Positions 59,932 through 64,000 of a DNA stretch of 64,000 nt are shown piece after piece. The notes below the pieces were generated by a model. The model worked only from the letters and a program-made list of their open reading frames with translations, was not told the origin of the DNA and made no database searches. Each line of letters begins with the position of its first letter. The first letter of the stretch is position 1. Position numbers and translations under genes: made by a program. The stretch comes from Bradyrhizobium retamae. Its GTDB lineage: Bacteria > Pseudomonadota > Alphaproteobacteria > Rhizobiales > Xanthobacteraceae. The stretch covers positions 62,001-126,000 of the forward strand of contig NZ_LLYA01000013.1 in NCBI RefSeq assembly GCF_001440415.1. The letters are read 5' to 3'.

Positions 59932-60996
59932 ATGAATTTTTCGCATGCGGCCTTTTCGGCCGCCGCATTGGCTCTGACCTCCGTCACCGCCTTCGCCGCC
60001 GATTATCCCGCACCCAAGCAGGGCGACTGGATCGCCAGAAACTTCAAATTCCACACCGGCGAGACGATGCCGGAATTGCGGTTGCACTATACCACGATCG
60101 GCGAGCGGACCGGTCAGCCCGTACTGGTGTTGCACGGGTCGGGCGGCTCCGCCGCCAGCATGCTGACGGCCACCTTCGGCGGGCAGTTGTTCGGCCCCGG
60201 CCAGCCGCTGGATGCCGCGAAATATTACATCATCATTCCGGATAGCGTCGGCCGCGGCAAATCATCAAAGCCTTCCGACGGCATGAAAACCACGTTTCCG
60301 AAATACAATTACGAGGACATGGTCGACGCGCAGCATCGCCTGGTCACGGAAGGTCTCGGCGTAAAGCATCTGCGGCTTGTTATCGGCAATTCGATGGGTG
60401 GCATGCACACCTGGATCTGGGGCGGCAAATATCCCAAGTTCATGGACGCGCTGGTGCCGATGGCCTCGCAACCGACCGAGATGGCGGCGCGCAACTGGAT
60501 GCTGCGGCGGATGATGCTGGAGACCATCAGGAACGATCCCGATTACAATGGCGGCAACTACACCGTCCAGCCGCGCATGATGAAATACGCCATCAACGCC
60601 TTCGGCATCGCGACCGCCGGCGGCACGTTGACCTATCAGTCGCTGGCGCCGACGGCGGCGAAGGCCGACAAGATGGTCGACGATCGGCTGGCAACCGCGG
60701 TTACCGCCGATGCCAACGACTTCATCTACCAATGGGAAGCCTCGCGCGATTACAATCCGGCGCCTTCGCTGGAGAAAATTGAGGCCACGCTGCTCTTGAT
60801 CAACGCAGCCGACGACGAGCGCAATCCCCCCGAGACCGGCATCACCGACGCGGCGATGAAGCGCGTCAAGAACGGACGCCTGTTCCTGATCCCGGCCTCC
60901 AGCGAGACGCGCGGCCATCTCACCACGGGCAATGCGAAGTTCTACAAGAAGCAGTTGGAAGAGCTGCTGCAGACTGCCCCGCAGCGGGCGATGTAG
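59932..60996 (+). CDS. Exported alpha/beta fold hydrolase (homoserine acetyltransferase-like)
   Basis: A 354-residue protein with a signal peptide (MNFSHAAFSAAALALTSVTA, cleavage after AFA about 23). The fold is that of the MetX-type alpha/beta hydrolases. The nucleophile elbow GNSMGGMHTWIWGGKYP (about residues 151-167, serine about 153), LVLHGSGGSAAS (about 64-75) and DSVGRGKSSKP (about 105-115) are visible, and the late histidine is in ETRGHLTTGNAKFY. Export argues against methionine biosynthesis. Substrate is unknown. The following YjbR gene begins after 19 bases. Confidence 0.9.
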   Translation: MNFSHAAFSAAALALTSVTAFAADYPAPKQGDWIARNFKFHTGETMPELRLHYTTIGERTGQPVLVLHGSGGSAASMLTATFGGQLFGPGQPLDAAKYYIIIPDSVGRGKSSKPSDGMKTTFPKYNYEDMVDAQHRLVTEGLGVKHLRLVIGNSMGGMHTWIWGGKYPKFMDALVPMASQPTEMAARNWMLRRMMLETIRNDPDYNGGNYTVQPRMMKYAINAFGIATAGGTLTYQSLAPTAAKADKMVDDRLATAVTADANDFIYQWEASRDYNPAPSLEKIEATLLLINAADDERNPPETGITDAAMKRVKNGRLFLIPASSETRGHLTTGNAKFYKKQLEELLQTAPQRAM

Positions 60997-61015
60997 GCCC
61001 TAAAAAGAGCGTGCA

Positions 61016-61363
61016 ATGTCAACCAGCCGCTTTCGCCGGATAGCACTGGCGCTTTCCGATGCGGTGGAGAGCGCGCATCACGGCAAGGCTGATTTCCGCG
61101 TCGGCAAACGCATCTTCGCAACGCTGGGCCATCCCGACGAAAACTGGGGTACGCTGAAATTGACGGTCGAGCAGCAATCGATGCTGGTCGACGCCGAGCC
61201 CGGAATCTTCCGCCCGGTGCCGGGCGGCTGGGGCAAACAGGGCTACACCAATGTTTTTCTCGCCAAGGCCGATGCGACGACGCTGAAAAGCGCGCTGACG
61301 ATGGCATGGGAGAATGTCGCGCCGAAGGCTGCCGTCAAACGGCGCGCGACAAAGCAGCCTTAA
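61016..61363 (+). CDS. MmcQ/YjbR family DNA-binding protein
   Basis: A 115-residue MmcQ/YjbR-like protein. RIALALSDAVESAHHGKADF with RVGKRIFATLG (residues about 7-37) and the central LTVEQQSMLVDAEPGIFRPV (about 49-68), then WGKQGYTNVFLAKADATTLK, match the family, which has a CyaY-like fold and has been linked to DNA binding. It is 19 bases after the hydrolase and probably cotranscribed with it. Confidence 0.9.
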   Translation: MSTSRFRRIALALSDAVESAHHGKADFRVGKRIFATLGHPDENWGTLKLTVEQQSMLVDAEPGIFRPVPGGWGKQGYTNVFLAKADATTLKSALTMAWENVAPKAAVKRRATKQP

Positions 61364-61412
61364 TTTCGCGCGTATCGAGCTGCGGTCCCGCGGCTGACGT
61401 TGCTCAATCGAA

Positions 61413-62066
61413 TCATCTCCGAAACTCGGGGCAACTACCCCATGGAACGTTGCGCGCGCGCTCTTTGTCGGGGCTACCCTTCAGCCCGGCGAACAGAACG
61501 TTCACTGCCTGCAACTCGTATCGGTCGGTGGCGAGGTCATGAGAAAAGATCACGTCAATGGTCGTGTACGACCATATCAGGCAAAGAACGCACGCAGGTG
61601 CGAAACGCACCTGCGGCAAGTAGTAGGTAAAATAAACGCGCGAACCAGCGCGATCCCTTCGCATATCCGGCACTTCCCGAGTTTGGACGTATTCTGCGCC
61701 CATGCTGCGCAGAACGGCATGAGCAGAGGCGAGTTGGCGATTAACGGACGGATCGGCTCCAGCCACCTCCCTGATGTGTGAGAGAACCTGATCATTTAGA
61801 TTGCTGTTGAAAGAAGCTGTCGGGCCTCGAAAGCCCCTGTCCGACGGCCAAAACACGCCATTCGACAAACCGGGCCATACTGTCCAGCGTTGCTCGCCGG
61901 CTCGCGACAACATGTTCTGGTATTCAGCATCGCTAATCGAACCGATGCTGCATTTCTCCAGTCCGAAACGTTCGGTGAAGCTGAAAGCCCAGAGCAATAT
62001 CGGGAGCGCAAACAGCAATCCCACAGGTGAAAGCAGGCCTATTGCAATCTTCGGGTTCGTGCCCAA
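61413..62066 (-). CDS. Hypothetical membrane protein
   Basis: A 217-residue protein, not recognised. It has one N-terminal hydrophobic segment (about residues 7-28, IGLLSPVGLLFALPILLWAF) and a second near 157-177 (VRFAPACVLCLIWSYTTIDV). The middle domain is hydrophilic and contains NLNDQVLSHIREVAGADPSV. Codon usage is less GC-skewed than the flanks. The gene could be recent or drifting; no neighbour hints at function. Confidence 0.55.
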   Translation of the reverse strand: MGTNPKIAIGLLSPVGLLFALPILLWAFSFTERFGLEKCSIGSISDAEYQNMLSRAGEQRWTVWPGLSNGVFWPSDRGFRGPTASFNSNLNDQVLSHIREVAGADPSVNRQLASAHAVLRSMGAEYVQTREVPDMRRDRAGSRVYFTYYLPQVRFAPACVLCLIWSYTTIDVIFSHDLATDRYELQAVNVLFAGLKGSPDKERARNVPWGSCPEFRR

Positions 62067-62446
62067 CGCGTTTCCAATCGTGAAGATGAGCGTAGAGCCG
62101 CTCCTTCCATCAACCGCGGGCGGTTAGGCCGCATGTCAGGCAGCTTGCTGCGCCCGGCAGCTCACTACGAATCCGTAGGCAAGATCGATAGCACGTTCTC
62201 ACTTTGCTTACTTCAGGGCAGCAGCCAGTGCGCTGCGATCGTTGAACCGGCCGTGGGTCGCATCAAACTGTGCAGGACGACCAGCCAGAAAGCCCCGATT
62301 TCGCACCGCATCAAATTTGCCTCGCTCACACCGCTCATTATTTGAGCGTGCATCGACAAGCGGGCTCCGCTTGAATTGTCCTCAGATTACGAATCGTGAG
62401 CGGCACGCGCCCGTCGCGAGGAAGAGACAACGCAGCGGAGGATCGG
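62067..62446. other. Gene-free interval with a possible coding remnant
   Basis: No complete gene is supported in this 380-base stretch. A minus-strand frame with a plausible C-terminus lies inside it (see 62208-62380). Confidence 0.5.
62208..62380 (-). pseudogene. Possible C-terminal coding remnant
   Basis: A minus-strand frame without start encodes about 55 residues with GC-biased codons (KFDAVRNRGFLAGRPAQFDA, then ATHGRFNDRSALAAALK) ending at 62208. The parent protein cannot be named. Confidence 0.25.
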
Positions 62447-62800
62447 ATGCGAAGGCTTGCGCCATTCGGCTTGCTCGTCTGCCTTTCGGTGTCGGCCAGC
62501 GCAGCGCTCGCTGTTGATAGGGGTCAATACGACCACGTGCCGCCTGATATCCGCGCCTGGTTCAAGAGCGTGATCGCGCCGAACGGCGTGCCATGCTGCG
62601 ATGAGTCGGACGGGCATCGCACCAGCTACGACGTGCGCGGCGGAGCCTACTGGGTGCCGATCGAGGGCCAATGGATGCAGGTACCGGAGCACGCGGTCAT
62701 TCGCGACCAGGGCAACCCGATCGGCGAAGCCGTGGTGTGGTACGTGCACCACCGCGGCAGCATCATCATTAGCTGCTTCGTGCCGGCGGACGCGGTTTAG
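62447..62800 (+). CDS. Small exported hypothetical protein
   Basis: A 117-residue exported protein. A signal peptide (MRRLAPFGLLVCLSVSASAA, cleavage about residue 22) and a mature domain with PPDIRAWFKSVIAPNGVPCC and DESDGHRTSYDVRGGAYWVP, with a CC pair and a later ISCFVP cysteine that could form disulfides. A GGAGG site precedes the ATG at 62447. Such proteins occur in rhizobia; the role is unknown. Confidence 0.75.
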   Translation: MRRLAPFGLLVCLSVSASAALAVDRGQYDHVPPDIRAWFKSVIAPNGVPCCDESDGHRTSYDVRGGAYWVPIEGQWMQVPEHAVIRDQGNPIGEAVVWYVHHRGSIIISCFVPADAV

Positions 62801-62865
62801 ATTCTTCAAGATGACGGTGGCACCGGCGGATGATAATCTGACGGAAAATTGCAAAGGAGCCGCCC

Positions 62866-63468
62866 TTGTCAGATCTTGCGCCCAGCGACCTCTCAACGAT
62901 CTATCCCGCTCCCACGCCGCGCGTGATCGCCAAGGCGCGGCCGGAGATCGATGCCCATGCGAAAAAGTTCATCGGCATGTCGCCGTTCTGTGTGCTCGCC
63001 ACCTCAGGCTCGGACGGCAGCGTCGATGCGTCGCCGCGCGGCGGCAATCCCGGCTTCGTCCATGTCGCGGGATCGAACCTGCTCTTGATGCCGGATCGCT
63101 CGGGCAACAACCGCATCGACAGCTTTCGCAACATCGTCGAAGGCTCGGGCTTCGTACAGATGATCTTCTTCGTGCCCGGGATCGACGAGACGCTGCGCGT
63201 TGGTGGCAAGGGCAGTGTCTCGGTGGATCCAGAGCTGATGGCGTCGATGATCGAATTCGGCAAGCCGCCGCGCGCGGTGCTGCGTATCGACGTCAGGGAA
63301 GCCTATTTCCACTGCGGCAAGGCGCTGATGCGCTCGAAACTATGGGCGGCCACGCAAGTCGAGCGTTCGGTGATGCCGAGCATCGGCGAAGTGATCCACG
63401 ATCAGACCGGACTTGGCGAGCGCGAAAGCCAGGCGGAGATTTACGAGCGCTACAAGACGCAGTTGTAG
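62866..63468 (+). CDS. Pyridoxamine 5'-phosphate oxidase family protein (MSMEG_1061 type)
   Basis: A 200-residue FMN-binding split-barrel protein. It matches the subgroup of PNPOx-like enzymes typified by MSMEG_1061: FCVLATSGSDGSVDASPRGG (about residues 41-60), LLLMPDRSGNNRIDSFRNIV (about 72-91), GFVQMIFFVPGIDETLRVGG and the C-terminal AYFHCGKALMRSKLW. The start is TTG with an AAAGGAG site 7 bases upstream. Substrate is unknown; F420 or FMN oxidoreductase activity is possible. Confidence 0.9.
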   Translation: MSDLAPSDLSTIYPAPTPRVIAKARPEIDAHAKKFIGMSPFCVLATSGSDGSVDASPRGGNPGFVHVAGSNLLLMPDRSGNNRIDSFRNIVEGSGFVQMIFFVPGIDETLRVGGKGSVSVDPELMASMIEFGKPPRAVLRIDVREAYFHCGKALMRSKLWAATQVERSVMPSIGEVIHDQTGLGERESQAEIYERYKTQL

Positions 63469-63495
63469 AGGCTGGCCGGTAACGCCAATATGGCC

Positions 63496-63617
63496 GTCAT
63501 ACCCCGCGAAAGCGGGTATCCAGTACGCCGCGGCTTTTTCGGTTCATTCACTGACGTCTCTGGAATACTGGATCACCCGCCCCAGTGCGCAATTGCGCAC
63601 AAGGCGGGTGATGACAG
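63496..63617. repeat. CCAGTACGCCGCG family repeat, full copy
   Basis: GTCATACCCCGCGAAAGCGG opens and GGCGGGTGATGACAG closes the element; TATCCAGTACGCCGCGG and AATACTGGATCACCCGCC form the arms, with TGCGCAATTGCGCA inside. It lies between the PNPOx gene and bacterioferritin. Confidence 0.8.
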
Positions 63618-63641
63618 TCGTGGGCGTCCCGCGATTTCGCC

Positions 63642-64000
63642 TCAGTCCCCGTTCTCGAGGCCGCCGACGTGCTTTTGGGTGTAGAGCTCCAGCCCGATGC
63701 GCTGTATCAGGTCAAGCTGGGTTTCGAGGAAGTCGATGTGATGTTCCTCGTCCTTCATCACGGTCTCGAACAGGTCGCGCGAGACGTAATCCTTCACGCC
63801 ATGGCAGTAGGTCGCCGCTTCCTGATAGAGCGTGCGCGCGGTCATCTCGGTTGCGAGATCGCATTCGATGATTTCCCTGACGTTCTGGCCGATGCGGAGC
63901 GGATCGAGCACCTGCATGTTCGGAAAGCCATCGAGGAAAAGAATCCGGTCGGTGAACTTGTCGGCGTGTTCCATCTCCTCAATGGATTCCTTGCGCCAGA
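63642..64000 (-). CDS. bfr: Bacterioferritin (5' end outside window)
   Basis: The C-terminal 119 residues of a bacterioferritin, the heme-containing iron-storage 24-mer. The frame is open past the right edge (WRKESIEEMEHADKFTDRIL), so the start lies beyond it. The methionine in IEEMEHAD corresponds to the inter-subunit heme ligand Met52, and the ferroxidase glutamates in DEEHHIDFLETQLDLI (about residues 83-98 of the visible part) are present. It is transcribed leftwards. Confidence 0.96.
   Translation of the reverse strand, partial: WRKESIEEMEHADKFTDRILFLDGFPNMQVLDPLRIGQNVREIIECDLATEMTARTLYQEAATYCHGVKDYVSRDLFETVMKDEEHHIDFLETQLDLIQRIGLELYTQKHVGGLENGD

Overview
The window is a high-GC chromosomal segment of an alphaproteobacterium, most probably Bradyrhizobium or a close relative. 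The reasons are a fused cytochrome b/c1 gene (fbcH) behind a Rieske gene, a fused anthranilate synthase TrpE(G) with a leaderless-looking trpL leader, a long isocitrate lyase divergent from a RamB/ScfR-type regulator, several DUF families common in rhizobia, and many short palindromic intergenic repeats. No tRNA, rRNA, CRISPR array, complete insertion sequence or phage is seen. Most of the window is ordinary core and housekeeping sequence.

Left part (1-17750): the 3' end of smc; an Rsm22-like methyltransferase; a LemA/M48-peptidase pair; two related P-loop ATPase-like genes; a GIY-YIG protein behind a perfect 20-bp palindrome; apt; trpE(G) with its attenuator; an NAD-dependent epimerase; a dienelactone hydrolase; the cytochrome bc1 genes; a tight trmL-queE-queD-hemF run (tRNA modification and heme); a DUF2158 protein with an acidic tail; and a HAD hydrolase.

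Middle (17880-36040): a membrane-anchored hypothetical protein, then a leftward five-gene operon with 4-nt overlaps throughout (DUF1285, NUDIX, DUF6111, CCA-adding enzyme, TauE/SafE). Facing away from it is a MoxR-DUF58-BatA/DUF4159-vWA/amidotransferase-like operon, a conserved but poorly understood ATPase/chaperone-like system. Next comes a zinc-responsive locus: a COG0523 GTPase and, divergently, a DUF2946 protein and a ZnuD-like TonB receptor, with two Zur-box-like sequences between them. A KefB/C-type antiporter follows.

Right part (36070-64000): a GNAT gene, a frameshifted family 2 glycosyltransferase beside a membrane-protein remnant, a NUDIX gene, a metallophosphoesterase, aceA with its probable regulator, and small secreted or zinc-ribbon proteins. 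A lower-GC patch (about 45900-47340) carries a protein with an RNxxxH motif. Then come a three-subunit molybdenum hydroxylase (FAD, 2Fe-2S and Mo subunits in M-S-L order), a lytic transglycosylase, many small conserved proteins, an SDR-P450 pair, a globin, an alpha/beta hydrolase, a flavin-binding protein, and the start-truncated bacterioferritin at the right edge.

The most distinctive regulatory content is the trpL attenuator, the two Zur-like sites, the palindrome at 5734-5753 and the aceA/regulator intergenic repeats. The best candidates for poorly described biology are the MoxR-DUF4159 operon, the paired ATPases with the GIY-YIG gene, and a QueD homologue lacking the usual catalytic cysteine.
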